A stretch of DNA of 64,000 nt from Undibacterium sp. KW1 (GCF_009937955.1 NZ_AP018439.1:5890001-5954000); one strand, 5' to 3'. Counted from the stretch's first letter, positions 24,714 to 34,208 are shown. A program made the numbers and translations. Notes: generated by a model not told the origin, from the letters alone.

Positions 24714-25217
24714 TCAACCGTGACAACGCACGGCATCATAGGTACGCAACCAGGTCATCTGCAAAATCCGCGCATCATTGCTGGCCCGGTGGCGCGAAAT
24801 ATTCAAGTCTTCCTGTACCTGGTCCTTGGTGGCATGCCACAGGCTTTCCTGCTGTGGACTGATGATTTCGCGCAAATCGGCCAGGCGAAAATTCGGCACC
24901 CTGTCGGCAGCATCATATAAGAGCGCCATCCAGACATAATCCTGGGTCCAGCCATCGGTATATACCGTCATGCCAGCCAGTTCGGTATTCAGTTGCTCGG
25001 TCACCAGACTGGCTGACTTGCCTCTCTCCACGAGGATTTCGCGCGGAATGCGGTGTATGCGGGCTGCATGGATGTCCCAGTGCTGCCAGTCAGACTCAGG
25101 CCTGATGAGGGTACACCAGCCTTCGCCATGGCGGCGCGAGTAACCTACCTCGATAGGGTAGCTACCTTTGCCAAAGCCTGAGGCTTCAAAGTCAATCACG
25201 ATGGGCACGGTCATCAT
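24714..25217 (-). CDS. DEDD-type 3'-5' exonuclease family protein
   Basis: A 167-residue protein with the ribonuclease H-like exonuclease fold. IVIDFEASGFG gives the first Asp-x-Glu metal ligands, VYTDGWTQDYVWMALLYDA the second Asp region, and LNISRHRASNDARILQMTW the final His/Asp motif (HRASNDA). It resembles small stand-alone exonucleases of unknown substrate, possibly RNA or short nucleic acid processing. Start: two adjacent ATGs at 25217 and 25214; the frame continues 24 codons upstream without the fold. It appears monocistronic. Confidence 0.82.
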   Translation of the reverse strand: MMTVPIVIDFEASGFGKGSYPIEVGYSRRHGEGWCTLIRPESDWQHWDIHAARIHRIPREILVERGKSASLVTEQLNTELAGMTVYTDGWTQDYVWMALLYDAADRVPNFRLADLREIISPQQESLWHATKDQVQEDLNISRHRASNDARILQMTWLRTYDAVRCHG

Positions 25218-25585
25218 TGCAGATGCTCCATAGTCTGGGCTAAAACGGGCAAGGGACGATTGCTGCCGGGCTGACATCTCTCCCGTCACTCCGGTCTGGG
25301 ACAGAAGTACGGTTTCATTTTTCTACGAATACCAGCGCCATGCAAGTTTTTGCACAAGATTTTGGCAGTTTGTCCGGCTATTTAAAGATATTTCATGAAT
25401 ATGTCGCAATTTATAACCTGTCTTTATCAATACGCCTCCAATATCCGAGAACAATTCCGCCAGCCGCCTGTCCAACAGCTGACTTCAGCCGCGAATGTGC
25501 TGAGACGCTGCCAAATTACCAAAATACTGGTAAGCTCAGCGCCTTGTTTTGCTACCCGATTTTTGCTACCTGATTAAAGGAACCC
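25218..25585. other. Intergenic region before dsbA, with a 14-base tandem duplication
   Basis: No credible gene in 368 bases. Two abutting 14-base units, TTTTGCTACCCGAT (25547-25560) and TTTTGCTACCTGAT (25561-25574), lie immediately upstream of the dsbA ribosome site (AAAGG, 25576-25580). The rest presumably holds divergent promoters. Confidence 0.6.
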
Positions 25586-26242
25586 ATGCGCTTCTTACGC
25601 TTATTATTTGTCACCCTGGGCTTTGTCTCTGCGACAGCGCTCGCCTCTCCAGCCGCCCCAAAAGAAGGTAGCGATTTCATTACCCTGAAAAACCCGCAAG
25701 CCACCCAGGCCACGGGCAAGAAAATTGAAATCATAGAATTTTTCATGTATCACTGCCCGGCCTGTAATGCGCTGGAACCAACCATCAATGCGTGGGTAAA
25801 AAAGCAGGGCGACAATATCGTTTTCCGCCGTATCCATTTGCCGCTGACTGGTGCCAAAGACCCGGAAGCACATCTGTTCCTGACACTGGAAGCCATGAAC
25901 CTGGAAGCCAGCCTGCATGCCAAGGTATTGGCTAGCTGGCATGTGGAAAGAAACCGTTTGTCCAGCGACGATGACAATATTGCATGGGCTGTCAAGAATG
26001 GCATAGACAAGGCCAAGTTCGTGAGTTTTTATAATTCTTTCTCTGTCCTTGGCAAACTGCAAAGCCTGGGCAAGCTGGTTTCCAGCTACCAAGTCGATAG
26101 CACGCCGACCTTTGTAGTCGACGGCCGTTTCCTGACCAATCCTTCAATGGTAGGTGGCGCGAATAGCAATATTTCACGCGACCAGCTGGGCGCAGCGACC
26201 ATGCAGGTACTCGAAGGCCTGATGGCGAAAAGCAAGAAATAA
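25586..26242 (+). CDS. dsbA: Thiol:disulfide interchange protein DsbA
   Basis: Periplasmic oxidase that introduces disulfide bonds into exported proteins; it is re-oxidised by DsbB, which is not in the window. 218 residues: signal peptide (LLFVTLGFVSATALA), then a thioredoxin fold with an inserted helical domain. The active site is Cys57-Pro-Ala-Cys60 in FFMYHCPACNALEP. This differs from the CPHC of E. coli, and the central dipeptide affects redox potential. The cis-proline loop is STPTFVVDGRF. A perfect terminator follows. Confidence 0.95.
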   Translation: MRFLRLLFVTLGFVSATALASPAAPKEGSDFITLKNPQATQATGKKIEIIEFFMYHCPACNALEPTINAWVKKQGDNIVFRRIHLPLTGAKDPEAHLFLTLEAMNLEASLHAKVLASWHVERNRLSSDDDNIAWAVKNGIDKAKFVSFYNSFSVLGKLQSLGKLVSSYQVDSTPTFVVDGRFLTNPSMVGGANSNISRDQLGAATMQVLEGLMAKSKK

Positions 26243-26258
26243 ACCGCTACACCAAAAC

Positions 26259-26293
26259 AAAAAAGCTCAGGACTAAAAATCCTGAGCTTTTTT
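26259..26293 (+). terminator. Strong bidirectional terminator after dsbA
   Basis: Perfect 14-base stem: AAAAAAGCTCAGGA (26259-26272) and TCCTGAGCTTTTTT (26280-26293) with a 7-base loop. U tracts result on both strands, so it serves dsbA and the leftward yccF-like gene. Confidence 0.92.
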
Positions 26294-26310
26294 GTTTTTT
26301 TGTTCTGGCT

Positions 26311-26706
26311 TTATTTATCCACGACAGTCTTGCCTATAGGCGCGATGGCAATTGCTGCCAGCTTCAGGTGTTGTATGCCAAACGGTATGCCTATGATGGT
26401 GACAAAGCAAAACAGGGCAGACATCAGATGGGCCAGGGCCAGCCAGATACCGCCAAAGATGAACCAGATGATATTGCCTATCATGCCCAGTGCCCCGGTA
26501 CCTATATCCTCCTGCCCGCTGACATCCACACGGTTGACGACTTCTTTACCAAAAGGCATGAAGCTCAATTGCCCGATAACAAAGCAAGCTTTACCCCAGG
26601 GTATGCCGATGATGCTGATAAACGCAATCAGGCCTGCAAACCACCATGCCAGGCCAGTAACAAAGCCACCCAGTATCAACCACAAAATATTGCCTAATAA
26701 ACTCAT
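26311..26706 (-). CDS. YccF family inner-membrane protein
   Basis: A 131-residue protein made of two copies of the YccF domain: LLGNILWLILGGFVTGLAWWFAGLIAFISIIGIPWG, and again IGNIIWFIFGGIWLALAHLMSALFCFVTIIGIPFG. About four membrane segments are expected. The family is widespread and uncharacterised. It is monocistronic, sharing the terminator at 26259-26293 with dsbA, and lies 47 bases downstream of the MacB-like permease gene on the same strand. Confidence 0.92.
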   Translation of the reverse strand: MSLLGNILWLILGGFVTGLAWWFAGLIAFISIIGIPWGKACFVIGQLSFMPFGKEVVNRVDVSGQEDIGTGALGMIGNIIWFIFGGIWLALAHLMSALFCFVTIIGIPFGIQHLKLAAIAIAPIGKTVVDK

Positions 26707-26753
26707 CGCTCGTTACTCCCTATTTTTTATCATTTGTTAGTCGTCAACATGTA

Positions 26754-27977
26754 TCACTCATAGCGCAGGCAATCAACGGGTAATAGACGTGAAGCGCGCC
26801 GTGCCGGATAGAATCCAAAGAAGATGCCAACAAAGCTGGCAAAGCCGCAGGCCACCACCATCGCTTGCAAACCGATGACGACTTCGAGCTTGCCGGTAGA
26901 AGTAATCGCCGCCGCCCCCGCCATCGCCAGCAAAATGCCTATGATGCCGCCAACCAGGCAAATCACTACGGCCTCGGTCAGGAACTGCAACAACACATCA
27001 CGCGGCTTGGCACCTATCGCCATGCGTATGCCTATTTCGCGGGTACGTTCAGTGACTGACACCAGCATGATATTCATGATGCCTATGCCGCCCACGATGA
27101 GTGAGATAGCACCAATGGCACCCAGCATCGCAGCCAGGCCAGCACTGATCTTGGCGCCGGTCTCGGCTATCGAAGCCAGGTTATCGATGCGGAAATCATC
27201 TTCCTGCCCGGCCTTGATATGGTGACGGTCACGCAACATATCTTTGATGTCTTCTTCAGCCTCCTTCAACTGCTTGTCGCTCTTGCCCTGCACCACGACA
27301 TAATGCACATTGCGCGGGAAAGGGCTGCGCATCAGGGTCGCGCGGGCAGAGGTAATCGGGATCAGCACCATCTCACCGAGGTCACCACCATCAAACATGC
27401 GGCCCTCCCCCTGCAAGACGCCAACCACCTGAAAGGGCACATTGTCTATGCGTACGAACTGGCCTATGGGGTTGTCCTTGTAAAAGAACTGGTCTGCCAG
27501 CTTCTTGCCTATGATGACCATGCGTGCCGCACCACGGATGTCGGAATCGCTGAATTCATTACCCTGATCGACTTTCCAGTTACGCACCTTGAACATTTCT
27601 GGCGTGACGCCGAGCACGGCATTATTGGAATTGTCATTCCCCACCGTCAGCTGGAAAAAACCCTGCAAGGCAGGCGCAGCGCCATTCAGGCTGCTTAAAT
27701 CATTCAGGGCCAATGCATCTTCTACCGACAATGAAGGCGCAGTACCAGTACGCGCGCGCACGCCCTGGGTACGGTTGGCACCAGGCGAGATAATCATCAG
27801 ATTGCTGCCCAATACTTCCAGCTCCTTGGCAATGAATTTTTTCGCGCTTTCACCAACGGCCAGCATCATGACGACCGAGGTAATGCCGATGATAATGCCC
27901 AGCATGGTCAAGGCCGTGCGCAAGCGGTTGGCATTCATGGAACGGAATGCCTCTATAAAAACCTGGAGGAAATTCAT
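26754..27977 (-). CDS. MacB-like ABC transporter permease (FtsX type)
   Basis: A 407-residue permease of the MacB/LolC-type mechanotransmission family. It has an N-terminal helix (RLRTALTMLGIIIGITSVVMMLAVGESAKKFI), a large periplasmic MacB_PCD domain to about residue 270, and three C-terminal FtsX helices (ISLIVGGIGIMNIMLVSVTERTREIGIRMA onward). Unlike MacB it has no fused ATPase, which is encoded by the next gene upstream (4-base overlap). With the adaptor it should form a tripartite exporter with a TolC-like channel that is not encoded here. Substrates of such pumps include macrolides, peptides and siderophores; this one is unknown. Confidence 0.92.
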   Translation of the reverse strand: MNFLQVFIEAFRSMNANRLRTALTMLGIIIGITSVVMMLAVGESAKKFIAKELEVLGSNLMIISPGANRTQGVRARTGTAPSLSVEDALALNDLSSLNGAAPALQGFFQLTVGNDNSNNAVLGVTPEMFKVRNWKVDQGNEFSDSDIRGAARMVIIGKKLADQFFYKDNPIGQFVRIDNVPFQVVGVLQGEGRMFDGGDLGEMVLIPITSARATLMRSPFPRNVHYVVVQGKSDKQLKEAEEDIKDMLRDRHHIKAGQEDDFRIDNLASIAETGAKISAGLAAMLGAIGAISLIVGGIGIMNIMLVSVTERTREIGIRMAIGAKPRDVLLQFLTEAVVICLVGGIIGILLAMAGAAAITSTGKLEVVIGLQAMVVACGFASFVGIFFGFYPARRASRLLPVDCLRYE

Positions 27978-28729
27978 TTGCCACCTCCCTGTGCTTCAGA
28001 GTATTCGGCATGCGAGGCTGCCAGTTGGCGCAAGCCTTCTGCTGCCGGACCATCGTATAAAACATGACCATCCTTGAGGCGTACCAGACGTTTGCTATAG
28101 GCCGCAATATCCGGCTCATGCGTGACCAGCAAAATGGTAATGCCACGGTCTGCATTCAATTGCTGTAGCGAACGCATGATGTCTTCACTGGTCTGGGTAT
28201 CCAGATTACCGGTAGGTTCATCTGCCAGTATCAGTGGTGGATCAGCCACAAGGGCGCGGGCAATCGCCACACGTTGCTGCTGGCCGCCAGACAATTGATT
28301 CGGCAGGCGTTTGGCATACTCCTTGAGCCCCACTCTTTCGAGTTCCACCAGCGCTTTCTTGTGTGCCTTGTCGCGCCCGACTCCAGCATAGATCAAAGGC
28401 AGGGCGACATTTTCTGCCACGCTCATGCGCTTGATGAGGTTGAAACTCTGGAATACAAAACCGATAGTGCGGTTGCGTATGGTTGCCAGTTCAGCACGCG
28501 ACAGGCTCAGGGTATCAACCCCATTGAGCAGATAAGAACCGCTACTGGCCTGGTCGAGACAACCAAGTATATTCATCAGCGTGGATTTGCCGGAGCCGGA
28601 CTGGCCCATGACGGCCAGAAAGTCGCCGCGCGGCACCTGCACATCTATGCCATGCAAGACCTTGGTTTCTACGCCGCCAGAGAAATAACTCTTGGTCACC
28701 TGGCGTATCGCTATCAGGGTATCGCTCAT
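27974..28729 (-). CDS. ABC transporter ATP-binding protein, MacB/LolD type
   Basis: A 251-residue ATPase: Walker A GQSGSGKS, Q-loop in GFVFQSFNLI, signature LSGGQQQRVAIARAL, Walker B LILADEPTGNLDT and a switch histidine in ILLVTHEPDIA. It belongs to the LolD/MacB lineage and energises the adjacent permease. Its start shares a base with the adaptor stop and its end overlaps the permease start by 4, so all three are tightly coupled. A short C-terminal tail (AAEGLRQLAASHAEYSEAQG) is not part of the core domain. Confidence 0.95.
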   Translation of the reverse strand: MSDTLIAIRQVTKSYFSGGVETKVLHGIDVQVPRGDFLAVMGQSGSGKSTLMNILGCLDQASSGSYLLNGVDTLSLSRAELATIRNRTIGFVFQSFNLIKRMSVAENVALPLIYAGVGRDKAHKKALVELERVGLKEYAKRLPNQLSGGQQQRVAIARALVADPPLILADEPTGNLDTQTSEDIMRSLQQLNADRGITILLVTHEPDIAAYSKRLVRLKDGHVLYDGPAAEGLRQLAASHAEYSEAQGGGK

Positions 28730-29970
28730 CAGCGTGCCCCGGCTTTATCCAGTGCGCGGGTAATGACTTTGTCACCAGGTTTCAAATCACCGGAAATGAC
28801 TTCGGTATATTTGAAATTCGACAAGCCGATTTTGACATCGACGGTCTTGGCCTGGTTCTTGTCATCGAGTTTGTAGAGTTTGAAGGTGCGGGTCAGGTCC
28901 TTTTTGGTACGGAAGGCTACGTCATCATCAACCTCAGGCGCTGGCAAATTGGCACTGGCGGCAGTTGAGGCAGTAGCTGATCCACCGGCATTTTTTTCCT
29001 TTTCCTTGAGTGCCTTGGCTTCCTTGGCCTGTTCTTCTTCGCTAGGTTTATAACGTAGCGCTGCGGTAGGGATACGCACGACGTTTTCACGGCTGCCAAC
29101 GACCAGGCGTACTTGCGCTGTCATGCCGGGTTTCAGCAATTCATCCTTGTTATCGACATCCAGCACCACGTTATAGGTCACCACATTCTGCTGCACATTC
29201 GCCGCGAGGCGGAACTGGCGCAGCTTGGCTTCAAATTCACGGTCAGGGTAGGCATCGACGACAAAACGCGCTGGCAGACCATCCTTGAGCAAGCCGACAT
29301 CGGCTTCCGATACGCTGGTATCGATCTGCATTTTGGTCAGGTCACGCGCTATCTGGAACAGGTTAGGCGTCTGGAAAGAGGCTGCCACAGTCTGCCCCAT
29401 ATCGATGGTACGCTTGATGATGACGCCATCTATAGGCGAACGTATGACGCTGTTGTTGAGGTCAGCCTTGACACGGTCAAGCTGGGCACGTGCCAGTTTG
29501 ATATTGGCATCTGCCACTTCGACTTCGCGTTTGGCCTGGTCCATGGCGGTACCAGAGATGTAGTTTTGTGTGACCAGCTTCTGGTTACGTTCCAGCGTGG
29601 CTTGGGCCAGGCGTTTTGATGCCTCGGCAGATGCCAGACTCGCTTCACTCTGCTTGATCTGGGCATTGAAGATGGTGGGGTCGAGTTTCAGCAAGACCTG
29701 ACCTTGCTTGACGCGGTCATTGAAGTCGGCCTTCAGTTCCACCACCGTACCTGACACCTGGGAACCGACATTGATCAACGCCACCGGATTGAGCGTGCCA
29801 CTGGCCGTCACGGTCTGGGTGATATTGCCTTTGTCCACCACGGCGGTTTTGTATTTGGGTTCTTCTTCCTTGGCTTTGTTGTTTTCTTTCTGATAATAGC
29901 TGGCGGCTGCACCAGCGACGAGTAAAACAGCAATGGCTACAAAAACGCGTTTCTTCGTGAACACAGGCAT
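28729..29970 (-). CDS. macA: MacA-like periplasmic adaptor of a tripartite ABC exporter
   Basis: A 413-residue membrane-fusion protein, first gene of the exporter operon. One N-terminal transmembrane segment (VFVAIAVLLVAGAAASYY) is followed by the biotinyl-lipoyl halves (TVTASGTLNPVALINVGSQVSGTV; NSVIRSPIDGVIIKRTIDMGQTVAA), an alpha-hairpin between them, and beta-barrel and membrane-proximal domains. A Lys/Glu/Ala-rich insertion (KPSEEEQAKEAKALKEKEKN) with an Ala/Ser linker interrupts the late domain, so it is longer than E. coli MacA (371). It bridges the inner-membrane ABC unit to an outer-membrane channel. Confidence 0.92.
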   Translation of the reverse strand: MPVFTKKRVFVAIAVLLVAGAAASYYQKENNKAKEEEPKYKTAVVDKGNITQTVTASGTLNPVALINVGSQVSGTVVELKADFNDRVKQGQVLLKLDPTIFNAQIKQSEASLASAEASKRLAQATLERNQKLVTQNYISGTAMDQAKREVEVADANIKLARAQLDRVKADLNNSVIRSPIDGVIIKRTIDMGQTVAASFQTPNLFQIARDLTKMQIDTSVSEADVGLLKDGLPARFVVDAYPDREFEAKLRQFRLAANVQQNVVTYNVVLDVDNKDELLKPGMTAQVRLVVGSRENVVRIPTAALRYKPSEEEQAKEAKALKEKEKNAGGSATASTAASANLPAPEVDDDVAFRTKKDLTRTFKLYKLDDKNQAKTVDVKIGLSNFKYTEVISGDLKPGDKVITRALDKAGAR

Positions 29971-30075
29971 GGTAAGAGATTTCCCAGGTTGTTAGGTACG
30001 CAGCAATGAAGCAAAAAGGAGCCAGAAAGAAGCTAAAAACAGACCAATAATAAACTGATGATAATAGACTGATGA

Positions 30076-31629
30076 TTACAGATTTCGTTCAATACGGCTA
30101 AACCAGGCGACACCCAGGGCCAGTGTGGCAACGGCAAGGGGGGCAAATACCCAGATGCCAAATTGCATGCCGACAAAGACGCAGGCGGCCCAGGAAAAAC
30201 TGGTGGCAGCCTCGAGCAGATTAGCCATCAATTGCGTCTGCCCGCGCTTGTTGAACTGGGCGCGGCTGGCTGGCTTGGATTGCCACAGGTGGATCAGCGC
30301 CGAACTCAGCATTGCTGCCAGGGTACAGGCGATGACGGCCAGGCCCAGCAAAAATTGTTGCAACAGCAGCCACAACAGCGCAGGCAAAATCAGCATCAAT
30401 ACAGGCAGGACTGCCGCCAGCAGTTTGCTGCTAAGGATGAAACTGCCTTTGACTGGCGCTGCCTGCAACAGGTCAGGCGCATCTTCCGCAGCGATGATGA
30501 TCCAGATCAGTGAACCGGCCAGCGAGGCTGCCAGGAACACCATGCCGGATGCGACACCTGGCAATAGCGCCTTGGATTTGAAAATCAAAAAGAACAAGGG
30601 AGCGATGTACAGTAATTGCAGCAAGACCTGGGAAATCAGGTTGGGGTCGCGCGCTATCAGGCGCCATTCCTTGAGTATGATGGTACTGCGCAGACTGCGG
30701 CCAAAGTGAGTGGCATGCCCTGCCTTACCCTGCTCCTGAGGGACAGCTTTGCGGACTTGTCCAACTGCCTGTTGCACGCCTGTGATAAAAAATCTGTGGG
30801 TGGACTGTGCTGTCAGCCAGTAAATCAGGGCACTGAAGAGCAAAAAACCCGCGATCGCGCCAGGGGAACCAAAGAAAGCCCTGGCAGGTATCCACACGAT
30901 GCTGTCTGCATCCAGCGTGCCACCGGGCTGGAACCAGGGCATGATATGCTTCAGCACGCCTTCACGCATGTCCTTGCCGAGGTTGCCGAATAACTGGGTG
31001 ATAATAAACATGCCCGCACCAGTCAGGGCACCAAGGATTTGTGCCACCGTCTTGGTCTTGCGTACCCCCAAGCTCTTGACCAGCGCCAGGGTCAGCAACA
31101 TCGACAGAGCCGCGGCCAGTATGGCCATGGCAAGCAAGGCAGGATAAATACCCAGCCAGCGCCATTGACCCAAGATCAATCCTGTATTCGCCACCGGCGT
31201 CAGCAAGGCAAAGAACCAGATGCCTACAGAAAAGATAATGCCGGTCAGCCTGACCTTGAATATGGTCTTTGATGACAGCGGCGACGACAACAGCAAATCC
31301 AGATCGCCACGCTCGAACAGCGCCCGCACGCTGCGCGTCAAACCCAGCGACAGCATGAAACTGAAAATCACCAGCATGGCGAGACCTGCGCCAATCAGCA
31401 AGGGTGCTGGCAGCGCGTCCTGCAAGGCTGGCATCTTGCGCATGAGCAGCCAGACACCAAAGTGGGCAGACAGATACATGAAACCCAGGAAGCACATGCC
31501 AAATGCAGACATGCCACGCGCCGCCTTGCGGCCAGGCTTGTTCTCGCCCATATCATAGTAAGCCAGACGACACTCGTGCGCCAGCAACCAGGCAGCGCTG
31601 CCTGGTTTGAATTGCAAGACACGCGCCAT
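30076..31629 (-). CDS. ABC-2-type exporter permease, large
   Basis: A 517-residue integral membrane protein with about 10-12 hydrophobic segments, for example MCFLGFMYLSAHFGVWLL, APLLIGAGLAMLVIFSFMLSLGL, IFSVGIWFFALLTPVANTG and LMLILPALLWLLLQQFLLGLAV. The cytoplasmic piece FERGDLDLLLSSPLSSKTIFKVR is typical of ABC-2 exporters whose permeases are duplicated within one chain. The ATPase gene directly upstream shares one base with its start codon. The substrate is unknown. Confidence 0.85.
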   Translation of the reverse strand: MARVLQFKPGSAAWLLAHECRLAYYDMGENKPGRKAARGMSAFGMCFLGFMYLSAHFGVWLLMRKMPALQDALPAPLLIGAGLAMLVIFSFMLSLGLTRSVRALFERGDLDLLLSSPLSSKTIFKVRLTGIIFSVGIWFFALLTPVANTGLILGQWRWLGIYPALLAMAILAAALSMLLTLALVKSLGVRKTKTVAQILGALTGAGMFIITQLFGNLGKDMREGVLKHIMPWFQPGGTLDADSIVWIPARAFFGSPGAIAGFLLFSALIYWLTAQSTHRFFITGVQQAVGQVRKAVPQEQGKAGHATHFGRSLRSTIILKEWRLIARDPNLISQVLLQLLYIAPLFFLIFKSKALLPGVASGMVFLAASLAGSLIWIIIAAEDAPDLLQAAPVKGSFILSSKLLAAVLPVLMLILPALLWLLLQQFLLGLAVIACTLAAMLSSALIHLWQSKPASRAQFNKRGQTQLMANLLEAATSFSWAACVFVGMQFGIWVFAPLAVATLALGVAWFSRIERNL

Positions 31630-32372
31630 TATGCGGGCTCCGTCAATTGCAAAAAGACTTCTTCCAGTGTGCCCGCAGTCTGGCTGGTCTGGTTGCGCAA
31701 TTCTTCCAGCGTACCTTCAGCAATGAGCTTGCCGTTTTGTATGATGCCTATGCGCTCTGCCAGGCGTTCTGCCACGTCCAGAATGTGCGTCGTCAGGATA
31801 ACGGTGCCACCCTGTTTGACATGATTCAGCAAAACATCCTTGACCTGTCTGGCAGCGGCTGCGTCCAGACCAGTCAGAGGTTCATCAAGGATGATCAGTT
31901 CAGGCTGGTGTATCAATGCTCCTGCCAGTGCCAGCTTTTGCTTCATGCCGCGCGAAAAACCTTCAGTCAGCTCATCTGTGTGCTTCAATAAATCCAGCCA
32001 TTCCAGCAATTCACGCGCCTTGGGTTCGGCGACTTCTGCCGGGACACCCCACAGGCCAGCGACAAATTCCAGGTACTCAAATGGCTTGAGCTTGTTGTAC
32101 AACATGGGGTCGTCGGGCAGGTAAGCGAGTTTACTCTTGGCCAGTGCAGGGTCAGCAGCCAGTTCCTGTCCCAGTATATGGATGCTGCCAAAATCGGGAG
32201 AGATCAACCCTGCCACCATGCGCAATGTCGTGGTCTTGCCCGCACCATTGGGGCCCAGCAAGGCATATAACTCACCACGGCGCACGGTAAGGTTCAGGTT
32301 CTCTACGGCTGGGCGGCCAAAGTTCTTGCACAGCTTGTGCAACTCAAGGGCATTCACTGTCATGTTCGGCAA
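31629..32372 (-). CDS. ABC-2-type exporter ATP-binding protein
   Basis: A 247-residue ATPase of the drug/polysaccharide-export class: Walker A GPNGAGKTTTLRM, signature FSRGMKQKLALAGAL, Walker B LIILDEPLTGLDAA and switch His in ILTTHILDVAE. The signature begins SRG rather than SGG, as in the CcmA/NatA-like group. The N-terminus reads MPNMTVNALELHKLCKNFG; a later ATG (MTVNALEL) is possible. It forms an operon with the permease that follows. Confidence 0.93.
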   Translation of the reverse strand: MPNMTVNALELHKLCKNFGRPAVENLNLTVRRGELYALLGPNGAGKTTTLRMVAGLISPDFGSIHILGQELAADPALAKSKLAYLPDDPMLYNKLKPFEYLEFVAGLWGVPAEVAEPKARELLEWLDLLKHTDELTEGFSRGMKQKLALAGALIHQPELIILDEPLTGLDAAAARQVKDVLLNHVKQGGTVILTTHILDVAERLAERIGIIQNGKLIAEGTLEELRNQTSQTAGTLEEVFLQLTEPA

Positions 32373-32508
32373 TGTTGTCTAAAAACTAGCCATTGTATGC
32401 CGAATTGGCGCTTATGCAAGCAGGTCGTTTTGGAGGAACAAAGATGCCGCACCCTGACCGAAAAGAACAAGGTGCGTACATGAAGAGAACAGCCCTGTAA
32501 CTACTCCA

Positions 32509-33021
32509 TTAGCTGAATACCGGCACATGCGGATCAACACCACCAAAGCGGATTTCAGGATGACGATTACTGACGAGCTGCTGGATTTCTGCTATCCGCT
32601 TGAAGGGCACATCCACCATCAGCAAGACTTTGCCGCTTTCTATGTCGTCCATAAAAGGCTGGAGACTGGAACTGGGTATGGACTTGGCTGCCTTGCCGGA
32701 TGCCCAGGAGCCAAATAGCGAACCACCTATCGCAGAGACCAGTACCGCCAGTATGCGCATTTCCATGCCTTCGGGCGGGAAGATGAGCCACAGTCCACCC
32801 GCCAGCAAACCAGCGATACCGCCGATGAGCATGCCAACTTCGGCACCATGTATGAGATCCGTTTTCTGGAAAGAATTGGCTTCCGGCATATCGGCTGGCA
32901 GCGTGCCTTCCCTGGCGCAAAAATGCATGTGTCGCTCATCTATGCGAGCAAGTAAAAGTTCATCGAGCATGGCCCTGGCGCTGGCCAGATCAGGCAACAT
33001 GAAATACAGTCTGCGTCTCAT
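32509..33021 (-). CDS. Small membrane protein with glycine-zipper-like segment (DUF1269-like)
   Basis: A 170-residue protein. An N-terminal cytoplasmic ferredoxin-like piece (MRRRLYFMLPDLASARAMLDEL) is followed by GAEVGMLIGGIAGLLAGGLWLIF and AVLVSAIGGSLFGSWASG. These two hydrophobic Gly-rich segments probably form a membrane hairpin. A soluble C-terminal part (GKVLLMVDVPFKRIAEIQQLV) closes it. The layout resembles DUF1269/general-stress membrane proteins, but the function is unknown. The start at 33021 is chosen for GGAG 8 bases upstream; the frame remains open upstream. It appears monocistronic. Confidence 0.72.
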   Translation of the reverse strand: MRRRLYFMLPDLASARAMLDELLLARIDERHMHFCAREGTLPADMPEANSFQKTDLIHGAEVGMLIGGIAGLLAGGLWLIFPPEGMEMRILAVLVSAIGGSLFGSWASGKAAKSIPSSSLQPFMDDIESGKVLLMVDVPFKRIAEIQQLVSNRHPEIRFGGVDPHVPVFS

Positions 33022-33464
33022 GACTATCTCCATCAAGGTAAGAAAGCACTGAGGCTTTGCGAGAATATCGCGGTGACCACCATGGTCAGGGGACAAGACA
33101 GCAAGCATCGTATGCTCTGCCGGGTTGCTTGCAAGATAAGCTGGCCTGTTGTTGAAGCTTGCCTGGCCATCTTGGTTTTACAACAGTCTCCAGCAGAAAA
33201 AACGACAGGATGTGCAACTGCCTTAATCATTGTTATAGACAATTCCAGGCAAAATACAAATGGCAAATTACTCTCGGCCTGGACACTTATTTGGCAGAAA
33301 AAATCAGCCTACGTGATAAAAATTCGCTTGACCTGCCCAGCCATAGCCTGAATACTGGAATTTCTCTGGGAACATGATTTTTTCCCAGACTTGCAAGCTT
33401 GGTAAAACGACCAAAAAATGGCTACATCAAGCTATATTGGCTACATTTGCAGTATGGGACTGAG
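33022..33464. other. Divergent intergenic region without a recognisable gene
   Basis: These 443 bases separate two divergent genes. Short open frames on both strands have no recognisable family. One hairpin, CTGGGAA ... TTCCCAG (about 33367-33391), lies about 75 bases before the binding-protein start. Otherwise nothing is evident. Confidence 0.6.
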
Positions 33465-34208
33465 ATGAGAAAATTCATTTTCCTGCTTGCTTTGCTGTTC
33501 AATCTGCCCTGTCAGGCGCAGCCTGCTGCCGACGGGCAAATCAAATGGGTCTCTGCAGAATTACCTCCGTATCTGTGGCTACAGCAAAATGCTCCGCAAG
33601 GTTATGTGCATGAATTGATTACGGCCATGTCAACCCAACTAGGGCGCAAACCCAATCTCAGTATTTACCCCTGGGCGAGAGCAGTCAAGATGACCAAGGA
33701 AGGTCAGAATTATGGCGTCTTCCCACTGGACAGAACAGCAGACCGTGAAAGCAGTTTTAAATGGCTGATACATCTGGGCACAGCGCCTAACCGCTTTTTT
33801 GGCAAGCGCTCTGGCAGTGTCAATATAGAAAACGCAACGCTGGAACAGTTGCGCGGCTTGCGTGTGGGTATAGTGCGTGGCTCTTCGCTGGAAAACGATT
33901 TGCACGCCCAGAATTTCCGGAATATTCAGTATGAAAAAGATTACCAGAGCCTGCTCAAGTTATTGCAACTGGGTGGCCTAGATGCCGTGTATTCCGGCTA
34001 TGCCATCATGACATCAGCGATAGAAGAATATGGCTTCCGCCTGGAAGATTTCAGCACAGGTCTGAACATGGGCAGCGCCGAACTGTATATGGCCAGTTCC
34101 ATAAATGTCAGTGAAGATGAAGAACGGGCCTGGCGCAAAGCCTATGAAGCTTTACAAAAAGATGGCACGGTACAAAAGCTGCGCAAGAAATATTTTTCCT
34201 GGGAATAG
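33465..34208 (+). CDS. Periplasmic polar amino-acid-type binding protein (SBP_bac_3)
   Basis: A 247-residue secreted protein with signal peptide FIFLLALLFNLPCQA. It has the type-II binding-protein fold of family 3: WVSAELPPYLWL, GYVHELITAMSTQLG, ATLEQLRGLRVGIVRGSSLEND, then GLDAVYSGYAIMTSAIEEYG, and ends EALQKDGTVQKLRKKYFS. The arginine that usually clamps the amino-acid carboxylate is not obvious, so this may be a sensor-like relative. The ATG at 33465 marks the signal peptide start. No transporter partner genes adjoin it. Confidence 0.83.
   Translation: MRKFIFLLALLFNLPCQAQPAADGQIKWVSAELPPYLWLQQNAPQGYVHELITAMSTQLGRKPNLSIYPWARAVKMTKEGQNYGVFPLDRTADRESSFKWLIHLGTAPNRFFGKRSGSVNIENATLEQLRGLRVGIVRGSSLENDLHAQNFRNIQYEKDYQSLLKLLQLGGLDAVYSGYAIMTSAIEEYGFRLEDFSTGLNMGSAELYMASSINVSEDEERAWRKAYEALQKDGTVQKLRKKYFSWE

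Noticed and set aside
33073..33351. Possible small gene between the DUF1269-like and binding-protein genes
   Set aside because: No ribosome site, no family, unusual composition, and overlapping frames of similar length on other strands.
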